Assembly (NCBI RefSeq): GCF_900089605.1 | Contig: NZ_LT594324.1 | Coordinates: 5,704,001 to 5,768,000 of the forward strand | Length of the DNA stretch: 64,000 nucleotides | Origin: Micromonospora narathiwatensis | Lineage (GTDB): Bacteria > Actinomycetota > Actinomycetes > Mycobacteriales > Micromonosporaceae | Direction: 5' to 3' | Shown here: piece after piece, positions 8,626 to 16,706 of the stretch | Layout: each line of letters starts with the position of its first letter | How positions within the stretch are numbered: the stretch's first letter is position 1 | Made by a program: the position numbers and the translations under genes | Notes under the pieces: generated by a model | What the model was told of the DNA's origin: nothing | Databases searched by the model: none | The model's input: only the letters and a program-made list of their open reading frames with translations

Positions 8626-9023
8626 GCGAACGTAGCGAGCGAACCGATCGGCTCAGCGCGAGCGATCCATCGCCACGGCTCAGCGCGGGCGATCCATCGC
8701 CTCGGATCGGCGCGGGCGATCCTTTGCCTCGGATCGGCGCGAGCGATCCTTCGCCTCTGTGGGAGGTCTTCGTGCGGGCCCGGCGCGGGTTGTCGCACAC
8801 CCACGTCGGCAGCCTGCACGCCCCCGACGCCGAGCTGGCCCTGCGTAACGCCCGGGACCTCTACACCCGCCGCCAGGAGGGCGTCTCCATCTGGGTGGTG
8901 CCGACGAGCGCGATCACCGCGTCCAGCCCGGACGAGAAGGACGCCTTCTTCGACCCGGCCGCCGACAAGGTCTACCGCCACCCCACCTTCTACCCGGTGC
9001 CGGACGGGGTGGCCCACCTGTGA
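8622..9023 (+). CDS. paaB: Phenylacetyl-CoA epoxidase subunit PaaB with a repeat-derived N-terminal extension
   Basis: A small subunit of the PaaABCE epoxidase. The canonical PaaB sequence starts only at residue about 46 ([20 protein letters not shown]) and continues normally to the end. The first 45 residues come from a repeat: VSERSERTD, then four 9-residue units of the pattern R-(L/I)-(S/G)-A-(S/G)-D-P-x-P encoded by 27-base tandem copies (8649-8756). GTG 8622, overlapping the paaA stop, is the only start upstream of the conserved domain in this frame; the next in-frame GTG (8772) would cut into the conserved domain. So the repeat appears to be translated. A GGAGAAGG in the end of paaA serves as ribosome site. 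The total is 133 residues against roughly 95 for typical PaaB. Confidence 0.9.
   Translation: MSERSERTDRLSASDPSPRLSAGDPSPRIGAGDPLPRIGASDPSPLWEVFVRARRGLSHTHVGSLHAPDAELALRNARDLYTRRQEGVSIWVVPTSAITASSPDEKDAFFDPAADKVYRHPTFYPVPDGVAHL
8649..8756 (+). repeat. Four tandem copies of a 27-bp repeat inside paaB
   Basis: The units start at 8649, 8676, 8703 and 8730; each runs CGGMTCRGCGCGRGCGATCC plus seven bases. The period is a multiple of three, so the frame is kept. The preceding GTGAGCGAACG begins on the paaA stop in the same way as the junction repeat seen at three other sites. Confidence 0.9.
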
Positions 9024-9745
9024 CCAGCCTCTTCGACTACACCCTCGGCCTCGGCGACGACGCGCTGGTCGCGGCGCAGCGGCTCGGCGAGTGGACCTCA
9101 CACGCGCCGGAGATGGAGGAGGACATCGCGCTGGCGAACATCGCCCTCGACCAGCTCGGCGCGGCCCGCCTCCTGCTCACGTACGCGGGCGAACTGGAGG
9201 GCGCCGGCCGGGACGAGGACGCGCTGGCGTACCTCCGCGACGACCGGGAGTTCCGCAACTGTCTCCTGGTCGAGCTGCCCAACGGCGACTTCGCGGTCAC
9301 CATGGCGAAGCTGTTCTTCCTGGCCGCGTACCAGCTTCCGCTCTACACCGCGCTGGCCGGGTGCGGCGACGAGCGGCTCGCCGCGATCGGCGCGAAGGCC
9401 CGCAAGGAGTCCGCGTACCACCTGGACCACGCGTCGCTCTGGGTGAAGCGGCTCGGCGACGGCACCGAGGAGTCGCACCGCCGGATGCAGGCCGCGGTCG
9501 AGCAGGTGTGGCCGTACACCCATGAGCTGTTCGCGGCGGCCCCGGCGGCGCCGGTCGACCCGGCCACCCTGCGGGCCGACTTCGACACCTGCGTCGACGC
9601 CGTGCTGGCCGAGGCGACGCTGACCAGGCCGGCGGACGGCTGGACGCCGGGTGGCGGCCGGGACGGCGTGCACACCGAGCACCTCTCGTACCTGCTGGCC
9701 GAGATGCAGGTCCTGCACCGCGCCCACCCGGGAGCGCGCTGGTGA
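9020..9745 (+). CDS. paaC: Phenylacetyl-CoA epoxidase structural subunit PaaC
   Basis: The non-catalytic ferritin-fold partner of PaaA; the PaaA-PaaC heterodimer forms the core of the oxygenase. It has 241 residues, the usual family length. The sequence begins [24 protein letters not shown] and contains EDIALANIALDQLGAAR and ESAYHLDHASLWVKRLGDGTEE, typical of PaaC. GTG 9020 overlaps the paaB TGA by four bases. The stop at 9743-9745 lies within the first bases of a 59-bp repeat unit that separates paaC from paaD. Confidence 0.94.
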   Translation: MTSLFDYTLGLGDDALVAAQRLGEWTSHAPEMEEDIALANIALDQLGAARLLLTYAGELEGAGRDEDALAYLRDDREFRNCLLVELPNGDFAVTMAKLFFLAAYQLPLYTALAGCGDERLAAIGAKARKESAYHLDHASLWVKRLGDGTEESHRRMQAAVEQVWPYTHELFAAAPAAPVDPATLRADFDTCVDAVLAEATLTRPADGWTPGGGRDGVHTEHLSYLLAEMQVLHRAHPGARW

Positions 9746-9792
9746 GCGCGAGGAGTGCAGCGAAGCGGAGCCCCGCAGTCGCGAACGAAAGG
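9742..9792 (+). repeat. Operon-junction repeat, copy 1 (paaC-paaD)
   Basis: A 51-bp element running from GTGAGCGCGAGGAGTG to CGCGAACGAAAGG. The paaC TGA is bases 2-4 of the element. With the following GTGGCGCTG-type tail the unit is 59 bp (9742-9800) and is duplicated exactly at 9801-9859. Confidence 0.9.
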
Positions 9793-9800
9793 TGGCGCTG

Positions 9801-9851
9801 GTGAGCGCGAGGAGTGCAGCGAAGCGGAGCCCCGCAGTCGCGAACGAAAGG
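9801..9851 (+). repeat. Operon-junction repeat, copy 2 (paaC-paaD)
   Basis: An exact tandem duplicate of the preceding 59-bp unit. Its terminal GAAAGG (9846-9851) is the only plausible ribosome-binding site for paaD, eight bases before GTG 9860. Confidence 0.9.
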
Positions 9852-9859
9852 TGGCGCTG

Positions 9860-10336
9860 GTGAGTGACCCGAGGGAGGCCGTGGCGGCGGTGGTGGACCC
9901 GGAGATCCGGGTCATCACCATCGACGAGCTGGGCATCCTCCGCTCGGTCGACGAGGACCCGGCGACCGGCCGGGTGCTCGTCACCATCACCCCCACCTAC
10001 ACCGGCTGCCCGGCGATGGACGTGATCCGCGCCGACATCCGCCGGGCGCTGGCCGCCGCCGGTCACCCGGACGCCGAGATCCGTACGGTGCACGCCCCGG
10101 CCTGGAGCACGGACTGGATCTCGGAGCGCGGCCGGGCCAAGCTCGCCGCCGCCGGGATCGCCCCGCCCGCTCCGACCCGGGCGGGCAACGTCGTGTCGCT
10201 GACCCTCGCCGTCCGCTGCCCACGCTGTGGCTCCCCGGACACCGAACAGGTCAGCCGCTTCGGCTCCACCGCGTGCAAGGCGCTGTGGCGCTGCCGCTCC
10301 TGCTCCGAACCCTTCGACCACCTGAAGGCGCTGTGA
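9860..10336 (+). CDS. paaD: PaaD, Fe-S/diiron maturation factor for the epoxidase
   Basis: A 158-residue MIP18/DUF59-family protein with a C-terminal zinc-ribbon-like tail, thought to help load metal centres of the phenylacetyl-CoA epoxidase. The MIP18 domain covers residues about 5-90 (VVDPEIRVITIDELGILR, TPTYTGCPAMDVI). The tail has CPRCGSPDTE and a second CRSC pair. GTG 9860 is chosen because the protein then starts SDPREAVAAVVDPEI as in relatives; translation from upstream would read through the repeat copies. Its TGA overlaps the paaE GTG. Confidence 0.93.
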   Translation: MSDPREAVAAVVDPEIRVITIDELGILRSVDEDPATGRVLVTITPTYTGCPAMDVIRADIRRALAAAGHPDAEIRTVHAPAWSTDWISERGRAKLAAAGIAPPAPTRAGNVVSLTLAVRCPRCGSPDTEQVSRFGSTACKALWRCRSCSEPFDHLKAL

Positions 10337-11469
10337 CTGTCACCATCACCCGACCGGTCCGTCGCCGGCCGGCCTTCCACCCGCTGCCCGTCGTCGCCGT
10401 CGACCGGCTCACCGACGACGCCGTGGCGATCACCTTCGGCGTACCGGAGGAACTGCGGGAGACCTTCGCGTTCTCCGCCGGCCAGCACCTCACGGTCCGG
10501 CGTCCCGCCGGAGGCGGGCTCACCGGCTCCGCCGGTCCCGGCGGGGAGGACGTGCGGCGGTCGTACTCGATCTGCTCGACCCCGGAGGAGCTGGCCCGGC
10601 ACGGCCGGCTGCGGATCGGGGTGCGGGAGATCCCCGGGGGCGCCTTCTCCGCGTACGCCTGCGGTGCGCTGCGCGACGGCGACACCGTCGAGGTGCTGCC
10701 CCCGCTCGGGCACTTCACCACGGCGTTCGCGCCGGACCGGGTCCGGCACTACGGCGCGGTGGTCGCCGGCTCCGGGATCACCCCGGTGCTCTCGCTGGTC
10801 GCGACCGCGCTGGCCGTCGAGCCGGCCAGCACCTTCACCCTGGTGTACGGCAACCGCACCGCGAACTCGGTGATGTTCGCCGAGGAGCTGGCCGACCTGA
10901 AGGACCGGTATCCGACCCGGCTGCACCTGGTGCACGTGCTCTCCCGCGAGCAGGGCGAGTCGCCGCTGCTCTCCGGGCGGATCGACACCGAGCGGCTGAC
11001 CCGGCTGCTGGACACCGTCGTCCCCGGCGACGCCATCGAGGAGTGGTTCCTCTGCGGCCCGTACGGGATGGTGGTGGACGCCAAGGCGCTGCTCACCGCC
11101 CGGGGCCTGCCGGATTCGGCGGTGCGCACCGAACTGTTCCACGTCGACGCCCCGCCGGAGCCGGTCCGTCGTCCGACCGCCGAGCCGGGCGCCGGCGCCG
11201 AGGTGACGATCGTGCTCGACGGGCGTTCGTCCAGCTTCACGATGGGGCGGGACGAGCGGGTGCTGGACGCGGCGCTGAAGGTCCGCGGCGAGCTGCCGTA
11301 CGCCTGCAAGGGCGGGGTCTGCTCGACCTGCAAGGCGAAGGTGGTCTCCGGCGAGGTGACCATGGCCCGCAACTACGCCCTGGAGCCGGACGAGTTGGCC
11401 GCCGGATACGTCCTCACCTGCCAGTCGAGCCCGGTGACGGACACGCTCACCGTCGACTACGACGCGTGA
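10333..11469 (+). CDS. paaE: PaaE, NADPH:ferredoxin-type reductase of the phenylacetyl-CoA epoxidase
   Basis: The electron-transfer subunit that passes electrons from NAD(P)H through FAD and a 2Fe-2S cluster to the PaaA diiron site. It has 378 residues. The FAD-binding domain includes RRSYSICS; the NAD domain has GSGITPVLSL and FLCGPYGMV; the C-terminal plant-type ferredoxin domain carries the cluster cysteines in YACKGGVCSTCK and LTCQS. GTG 10333 overlaps the paaD stop (GTGA). It is last in the operon; no paaF-K or paaZ follows, so the later steps are encoded elsewhere. Confidence 0.95.
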   Translation: MTVTITRPVRRRPAFHPLPVVAVDRLTDDAVAITFGVPEELRETFAFSAGQHLTVRRPAGGGLTGSAGPGGEDVRRSYSICSTPEELARHGRLRIGVREIPGGAFSAYACGALRDGDTVEVLPPLGHFTTAFAPDRVRHYGAVVAGSGITPVLSLVATALAVEPASTFTLVYGNRTANSVMFAEELADLKDRYPTRLHLVHVLSREQGESPLLSGRIDTERLTRLLDTVVPGDAIEEWFLCGPYGMVVDAKALLTARGLPDSAVRTELFHVDAPPEPVRRPTAEPGAGAEVTIVLDGRSSSFTMGRDERVLDAALKVRGELPYACKGGVCSTCKAKVVSGEVTMARNYALEPDELAAGYVLTCQSSPVTDTLTVDYDA

Positions 11470-11572
11470 CTGCCGCGAGGATCAGCTCCGGGGAGCAGGA
11501 CACCCGCGCGAACCGGGAGTTCGTGGGCCGGTTCGCCGGACCGAGCGGTCGGGCAGGGGGATCGCATTGTCT

Positions 11573-11591
11573 TGTCCGGAAGCTCCGGACA
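11573..11591. terminator. Inverted repeat between convergent genes
   Basis: A perfect 8-bp stem, TGTCCGGA-agc-TCCGGACA, with a 3-base loop. It lies between paaE and the convergent 11690-12217 gene. There is no T-tract. A bidirectional terminator is the simplest reading, though it could also be an operator. Confidence 0.4.
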
Positions 11592-11689
11592 GGGGTAGCC
11601 TGCAATGGCCAGGGGCAGTAGCTCCATGGAAGTGGACCCGGCAGCCTTCCGGACGGTGGGTGAGCCGGGTCTCGCGCTGTCTCAGCCCA

Positions 11690-12217
11690 TCAGACCTGCC
11701 GCGACTCACTGACCATGCGACGTATGGAATCCTTCCATCGCCCGCCTTTGGCCCAGCACCAGGCCAGCGCGTCGGGTATGGCCAGTAGGCACTCTTCGTG
11801 AGCGCGTAGCTGGTCGTAACGGAGTGTGCCGTCCGCCCCACACTTCCTGACCTGCTCGAAGAGTAGGCGCTGATCGGCCCGGAAGGTCGAGTCGTCGCGT
11901 TCCAGGACGAGACGAGACGCGCCAATCTTCGCTGCGTGCTCCACGAGCTCGATGAGGCATGCTTCGCGAGCTGCCCTGGCGTGTCGGTGATCTTTGGCGT
12001 CGAAGATGACGGCGTGGGCGGACAGGGCGAGAACGGCGTCGATGATCTGGCGGCGCCGGTCGTCCCTCTCCTTGTGAAAGTGGATGCGGCGTTGGCCGGG
12101 CAGGATTAGATCGCGAATCGATCGGCGCGCAGCGGTCAGGTCACCCGGGAGCACGACCACGGCGGCGATGAGAAGTCCCCGCTCTTTGGTCTCGTCCACG
12201 AAGACGTGCGCAGTCAC
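11690..12217 (-). CDS. DUF3800-like predicted RNase H-fold nuclease
   Basis: A 175-residue protein starting at GTG 12217. The N terminus (HVFVDETKERGLLIAAVVV) has the V-D-E signature of DUF3800-type proteins. Further acidic residues stand where an RNase H-like active site would need them: LVLERDDS near residue 110 and IPDALAWCWAKGG near 148. A basic, His-containing segment (GQRRIHFHKE) lies near residue 43. Nuclease function is inferred from this pattern, not demonstrated. It follows a 131-residue unknown gene by 40 bases on the same strand, so the two probably form one transcript. Possible roles include phage defence or mobile-element housekeeping. Confidence 0.55.
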   Translation of the reverse strand: MTAHVFVDETKERGLLIAAVVVLPGDLTAARRSIRDLILPGQRRIHFHKERDDRRRQIIDAVLALSAHAVIFDAKDHRHARAAREACLIELVEHAAKIGASRLVLERDDSTFRADQRLLFEQVRKCGADGTLRYDQLRAHEECLLAIPDALAWCWAKGGRWKDSIRRMVSESRQV

Positions 12218-12257
12218 GGAGCGGCGGACCTTACCTGTTGCGGCCGAGGGACTCGGG

Positions 12258-12653
12258 TCAGGCGTCGACGATTTCTTTGATTCGATCGAGCCTCTGCTGA
12301 GGGGTCAGTGCAGCCAGGTTTTTGGTGCCGATGACGTCGAGTTCCGCTCGGACGTCGCAGTCGTCGGGCTGGAGCACGGCGTCGATCACTCGTGCCCGGG
12401 AGCCGCCGTCCCGGGCGTAGATCCAGACCGTCTGCCACTGGCGTGGCTCGGTGTTCAGTTCGGCGTTGAGCCGGTGCGAAGGGAAGAAGCCGAGGCCGGT
12501 CGCCTTGAGTGTTTCGGCGATCTCCGCCAGGACCCAGCGGCCGAGCTTTCGGTAACCCAACTCGTCCCGTAACTCACCGAGGGTCGCTTCCGTTAGGCCG
12601 CCGTCGGCTCGGCACCGGGCGGCAATGCCCGGAGCGGTGTCCATCTCGCTCAC
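12258..12653 (-). CDS. Unknown 131-residue protein paired with the DUF3800-like gene
   Basis: I do not recognise the family. GTG 12653 is chosen because GGAGG lies six bases upstream; an in-frame ATG at 12644 is poorly spaced. The N-terminal half is helical with a possible winged-helix character (LTEATLGELRDELGYRKLGRW, then AEIAETLKATGLGFF). The second half has a beta-rich segment (WQTVWIYARDGG) and ends in TPQQRLDRIKEIVDA. No signal peptide or membrane segment. It lies upstream of the predicted nuclease, the order often seen when a small regulator or antitoxin precedes an effector, but no toxin-antitoxin family is evident. Confidence 0.5.
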   Translation of the reverse strand: MSEMDTAPGIAARCRADGGLTEATLGELRDELGYRKLGRWVLAEIAETLKATGLGFFPSHRLNAELNTEPRQWQTVWIYARDGGSRARVIDAVLQPDDCDVRAELDVIGTKNLAALTPQQRLDRIKEIVDA

Positions 12654-12687
12654 GTCCCGCCTCCACTGGCATCGATGGATGTTCCAG

Positions 12688-12717
12688 CAAGATAGTGACG
12701 TCCGTTCGCACATCTTG
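12688..12717. promoter_or_regulatory. Inverted repeat CAAGAT-N18-ATCTTG upstream of the 12653 gene
   Basis: CAAGAT (12688-12693) and ATCTTG (12712-12717) lie 35-65 bases before GTG 12653. A third ATCTTG follows at 12745-12750 beyond an unusually AT-rich stretch (12731-12746). Together they look like an operator/promoter region for the two-gene cassette. Confidence 0.35.
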
Positions 12718-12820
12718 TCAATCGGGCGCTAATTATTTATTTTGATCTTGCGGATATGTCCGAACGCGGCTGTGGGTCACATCGGTAGGCCCGGCACGGC
12801 GACGTGCGCCCTAGGCGACG

Positions 12821-12826
12821 TAGGCT
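12821..12826 (+). promoter_or_regulatory. TAGGCT -10 box for a leaderless mqnC transcript
   Basis: TAGGCT is followed by six bases and then GTG 12833; no Shine-Dalgarno sequence is present. The spacing puts the transcription start at or next to the start codon. Confidence 0.55.
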
Positions 12827-12832
12827 CGGGGC

Positions 12833-14023
12833 GTGACGGTGAGCCGGGAGATCGACGACATCCTGCAGCGCGGCGCGGACGGCGGGCGGATCGCGCCCGA
12901 GGAGGCCCTGCTGCTCTACACCGAGGCGCCCTTCCACCCGCTGGGCGAGGCGGCGGACGCGGTGCGCCGACGGCGCTACCCGGACAACATCGTCACGTAC
13001 CTGATCGACCGCAACATCAACTACACGAACGTCTGCGTGACGGCGTGCAAGTTCTGCGCCTTCTACCGCGCGCCCAAGCACAAGGAGGGCTGGACCCACC
13101 CCACCGAGGAGATCCTGCGCCGCTGCGGCGAGGCGGTGGAACTGGGCGCGACCCAGGTGATGCTCCAGGGCGGCCACCACCCGGACTACGGGGTGGAGTA
13201 CTACGAGGAGCTGTTCTCGGCGGTCAAGAAGGCGTACCCGCAGCTCGCCATCCACTCGATCGGGCCGAGCGAGATCCTGCACATGGCCAAGGTCTCCGGG
13301 GTGAGCCTGGACGAGGCCATCGCCCGGATCAAGACCGCCGGGCTGGACTCGATCGCCGGCGCCGGCGCCGAGATGCTGCCGGACCGGCCGCGCCAGGCGA
13401 TCGCCCCGCTGAAGGAGTCGGGCGCACGCTGGCTGGAGGTCATGGAGCTGGCGCACCGGCAGGGTCTCGAATCGACCGCGACCATGATGATGGGCACCGG
13501 CGAGACCAACGCCGAGCGGATCGAGCACCTGCGGATGATCCGTGACGTGCAGGAGCGCACCGGTGGCTTCCGGGCGTTCATCCCGTGGACGTACCAGCCG
13601 GAGAACAACCACCTCAAGGGCCGTACCCAGGCGACCACCATGGAATACCTGCGGCTGGTCGCGGTGGCCCGGCTGTTCTTCGAGACGGTGCCGCACCTCC
13701 AGGCGTCCTGGCTGACCACCGGTAAGGACGTCGGCCAGCTCGCGCTGCACATGGGCGTGGACGACCTCGGCTCGATCATGCTGGAGGAGAACGTCATCTC
13801 CTCGGCCGGCGCCCGGCACCGGTCCAACCTGCACGAGCTGATCGGCATGATCCGTTCCGCCGACCGGATCCCGGCGCAGCGGGACACCCTCTACAACCGG
13901 CTCGCGGTGCACCGGACGCCGGCCGACGACCCGACCGACGAGCGGGTGGTCTCGCACTTCTCCTCGATCGCCCTGCCCGGTGGCGGGGCCGGGAAGTCGC
14001 TGCCGCTCGTCGAGGTCAACTGA
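12833..14023 (+). CDS. mqnC: Cyclic dehypoxanthine futalosine synthase MqnC (radical SAM)
   Basis: MqnC cyclises dehypoxanthine futalosine to the bicyclic intermediate of the futalosine menaquinone pathway. It has 396 residues. The radical SAM 4Fe-4S motif is Cys68-x3-Cys72-x2-Cys75 (CVTACKFC). Family blocks include NYTNVCVTACKFCAFY, QGGHHPDYG and SIGPSEILHMAK, and the MMMGTGET segment near residue 221. The GTG start is preceded by a -10-like TAGGCT rather than a ribosome site. Its partner mqnA is at the left end of the window; mqnB, mqnD and mqnE are not here. Confidence 0.95.
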   Translation: MTVSREIDDILQRGADGGRIAPEEALLLYTEAPFHPLGEAADAVRRRRYPDNIVTYLIDRNINYTNVCVTACKFCAFYRAPKHKEGWTHPTEEILRRCGEAVELGATQVMLQGGHHPDYGVEYYEELFSAVKKAYPQLAIHSIGPSEILHMAKVSGVSLDEAIARIKTAGLDSIAGAGAEMLPDRPRQAIAPLKESGARWLEVMELAHRQGLESTATMMMGTGETNAERIEHLRMIRDVQERTGGFRAFIPWTYQPENNHLKGRTQATTMEYLRLVAVARLFFETVPHLQASWLTTGKDVGQLALHMGVDDLGSIMLEENVISSAGARHRSNLHELIGMIRSADRIPAQRDTLYNRLAVHRTPADDPTDERVVSHFSSIALPGGGAGKSLPLVEVN

Positions 14024-14547
14024 GTCGCTTCGTCGCTCCCCGCGACGCCCGCCGTACGTCTGGTGACCGGCCGGCTCGGCGATCCCGGTCGGCCGAACGG
14101 CCACTACGCGATCGTCGCGGGGCTGGTTTCCGGTGCCCGTTCACGGGAGCGTGGCCCGGTGCTCGCCACAACAAGAGGCATCAATTCGGGCAATCCCCGG
14201 GTGGTGCTCAGCCGCGCAGGTGGTGAAGCGCCGGCGCGTGGGGTGGCGTGGGTGATCGTGGGCCGCTAACGTGCCCGCTCGTCCCCGTTTCGTTCCTCGT
14301 ACGGGGTGAACCGCCACCATGATCTTGCGGGACCGGCGGGTCCGCCGGTCGTCCTCCATCGGCTCGTGAGGGCCGTTCACATAACGCACGGCAGTCGAGG
14401 GCGGGATGGGTCACCATCCCGCCCTCGCTGTCTCCGCTCCGTTGAGGACGGACGAAATGCGGCGACGCGGTTCTGGCGTGGCGTTACGTCGCTCCGGTAG
14501 CGTCCCTTCGTACCGCAACCGTCGTACCTCCCTATCCCGGGGGATCC
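14024..14547. other. Long intergenic region after mqnC
   Basis: No convincing gene in 524 bases. It holds two hairpins: GACCGGCGG-gt-CCGCCGGTC at 14331-14350 and a perfect 14-bp stem at 14396-14427. A TAACGT box near 14268 could start a short transcript ending at the second hairpin. No tRNA, and no riboswitch class I recognise. Confidence 0.4.
14396..14427. terminator. Strong 14-bp stem-loop
   Basis: CGAGGGCGGGATGG pairs perfectly with CCATCCCGCCCTCG around a GTCA tetraloop. It lies 373 bases after mqnC and 120 before the next start, so it may terminate mqnC read-through or a small RNA. Confidence 0.5.
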
Positions 14548-15812
14548 ATGACCTTCTACCACCGCCCGGCGCTGGCGCGCGCCGGCGCCGCGGCGCTGCT
14601 CGCGGTCGGCGGACTGACCGCGGTCGGCACGCCGGCCCAGGCGGCCGACCTGCCCGACCTCGTCCTCGTCCCGATCAGCACCAGCCTCGCCAGGGGCGTC
14701 GAGGCGGCCCAGGCCAAGCCGTTCAAGTTCACCGTCACCAACGTCGGCACGGCCACGGCGAAGGATGTCAGCGTCCGGGTGAAGGTCGACCAGCTCAAGC
14801 CGAAGCGCGTCGGCTTCCTGGTGCCGGACGGCTGCCGGGTCGTGTCCAGCCAGTTCTACGACTGCCGCCTGGGCGACCTCCCCGCCGGCACCAGCGAGGA
14901 CTTCGGCGTCCCGTTGTTCAGCATGGGCGGCAGGGGCGACGGCGGCGTGCTGACCGTCGGCGTCGGCACCGTCACCCCCCAGCCGAACACCGCCGACGAG
15001 ATCGTCGACGTGCCGATCCAGGTGACCCGGCCCGGCTACGACCTCACCGCCTGGGTGCAGGACATCCAGGACAACGTGGTGGTCGACGGCGCCCGGCAGG
15101 ACGAGCCCGACCTGAAGCCGGTCCGGCGCGGCGTGACGGTGCCACTGGACTGGGCGGTCTACAACGCCGGCAGCCGCCCGGCCACCGGCGTCTTCTACGG
15201 GCTCACCCTGCCGGCCGGGGTCAGCTTCGTGGACCTGCCGGAGAGTTGCGTGCGGCAGGAGATCCTCGGCAAGGCGCAGGCGCTCTGCGAGGACGACGGC
15301 GTGGTGCTCCAGCCGGGCCAGTACTACACCGCCGACGTCAAGGTCCGGGTCGGCACCGAGGTCACCGAGCCGGTGCTGCACGAGGGCGACCTCTTCGCGT
15401 ACGGGTTGGACCGCGTCGTGGGCCAGCCGGAGGTGGAGCCCCGGGTGGCCGGCAAGGCGCAACGGAAGGCCTTCGCGGAGGTCGACGAGCTGGACAACCA
15501 CACCACCTTCGAGGCTTCGTCGACCTGTCGGCCGAGCCCAGCCCGGACCCGAGCGGCACGCCGACGCCCACGCCGACCCCGACCGGTACGGCGCAGCCGA
15601 GCCCGAGCGGCCAGCCGAGCGTGACCCCGACCCCGGGCACCGGGGGCGGCGACGGTGGCTCCGGCGGTGGCCTGCCGGTGACCGGTGTGCAGGTCGGGCT
15701 GATCGCCGGGATCGGCGCGGCCGTGCTGCTGGCCGGCGGGGCGCTGCTGTTCCTGTCGCGCCGACGCCGGGTGGTGCTGGTGCCGCCGGCCGACGCGACG
15801 TCCGAGGACTGA
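14548..15812 (+). pseudogene. LPXTG-anchored surface protein interrupted by a frameshift
   Basis: The first frame (14548 to about 15515) encodes a signal peptide (ending AQAADLPDL), then two CARDB/DUF11-like beta-sandwich segments with FTVTNVGTATAKDV and [12 protein letters not shown]. At about 15514-15517 the sense continues only in the +2 frame: [14 protein letters not shown], a Thr/Pro linker, then LPVTG, a transmembrane helix and an RRRR tail, ending at TGA 15812. One missing base (GAGGCTTCG where GAGGCCTTCG would restore Glu-Ala-Phe-Val) explains it. As written, the first frame ends at 15624 in a spurious Arg-rich tail without an anchor. Intact, it would be about 421 residues and a sortase substrate. 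No sortase gene is nearby. A sequencing error, a phase-variable site and a real mutation cannot be told apart here. Confidence 0.75.
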
Positions 15813-15904
15813 TCGTGGGACGGACGAGGAGCGGGGTGGGCGACCGGCCCGCCCTCGCCGTACCCGAGGGCCGTCGGTCGGCGAGCGGCTGGCAGAGTGG
15901 AGGG

Positions 15905-16615
15905 GTGAGCCGTACCCCGCAGGGCCAGCGCGCCAGCCTGGACAAGCAGCCGCACGAGGTCGCCGCGATGTTCGACGGCGTGGCCGCCCGTTACGACCTG
16001 ACCAACACCGTTCTCTCTTTCGGGCAGGACCGGTTCTGGCGGCGGGCCACCCGCGAGGCGCTCGGGCTGCGACCCGGCGAGCGGGTGCTGGACGTGGGCG
16101 CGGGCACCGGCGTCTCGACCGAGGAACTGGCCCACTCCGGGGCGTACGCGGTGGGCGCCGACCTGTCGCTGGGCATGCTGCACGCCGGCAAGCGCACCCG
16201 GCCGGAGGTGCCGCTGCTGGCCGGTGACGCCCTGCGGCTGCCCTTCGCCGACGCCAGCTTCGACGCGGTCACCATCTCCTTCGCCCTGCGCAACGTGAAC
16301 GACACCGACGCGGCGCTGCGCGAGCTGGCCCGGGTGACGAGGCCGGGCGGCCGGCTGGTGGTGTGCGAGTTCAGCACTCCGGTCAACCCCGCGTTCCGCA
16401 CGGTCTACCTGTCGTACCTGATGCGCTCGCTGCCGGCGGTGGCGCGGGCGGTCTCCAGCAACCCGGACGCGTACGTCTACCTGGCCGAGTCGATCCGGGC
16501 CTGGCCGGACCAGGCGGCCCTCGCCGCGCGGATCGGCGCGGCGGGGTGGGCCCGGGCGGGCTGGCGCAACCTCACCGGGGGCGTTGTCGCGCTGCACCGG
16601 GCGGTCCGGGACTGA
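15905..16615 (+). CDS. menG: Demethylmenaquinone methyltransferase MenG (UbiE family)
   Basis: Last ring-modification step: MenG transfers a methyl group from SAM to demethylmenaquinone at the membrane. It has 236 residues. The start gives the usual actinobacterial N terminus ([23 protein letters not shown]), the SAM site is VLDVGAGTG near residue 61, and the UbiE signature [14 protein letters not shown] follows. GTG 15905 is chosen by homology; GGAGG ends one base before it, too close to act normally, while CAGAGT six bases upstream could be a -10 box. The frame is open upstream to 15815 but without family similarity. It belongs functionally with mqnA/mqnC and the reductase at 17060. Confidence 0.93.
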   Translation: MSRTPQGQRASLDKQPHEVAAMFDGVAARYDLTNTVLSFGQDRFWRRATREALGLRPGERVLDVGAGTGVSTEELAHSGAYAVGADLSLGMLHAGKRTRPEVPLLAGDALRLPFADASFDAVTISFALRNVNDTDAALRELARVTRPGGRLVVCEFSTPVNPAFRTVYLSYLMRSLPAVARAVSSNPDAYVYLAESIRAWPDQAALAARIGAAGWARAGWRNLTGGVVALHRAVRD

Positions 16616-16693
16616 CGACCGGGACGGGCGCGGGGATCACCGGTCCAAACCACCCGTTTTCGTGAATATCCGTTTTTGTTCCATTTAGTCCCG

Positions 16694-16699
16694 TAGGCT
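16694..16699 (+). promoter_or_regulatory. TAGGCT -10 box for a leaderless transcript
   Basis: TAGGCT, seven bases, then ATG 16707; no ribosome-binding site is present. Confidence 0.5.
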
Positions 16700-16706
16700 C
16701 GCCCGC

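Noticed and set aside
8649..8756. CRISPR or intergenic tandem array at paaA-paaB
   Set aside because: There are no spacers between the 27-bp units, and the array is in frame with PaaB.
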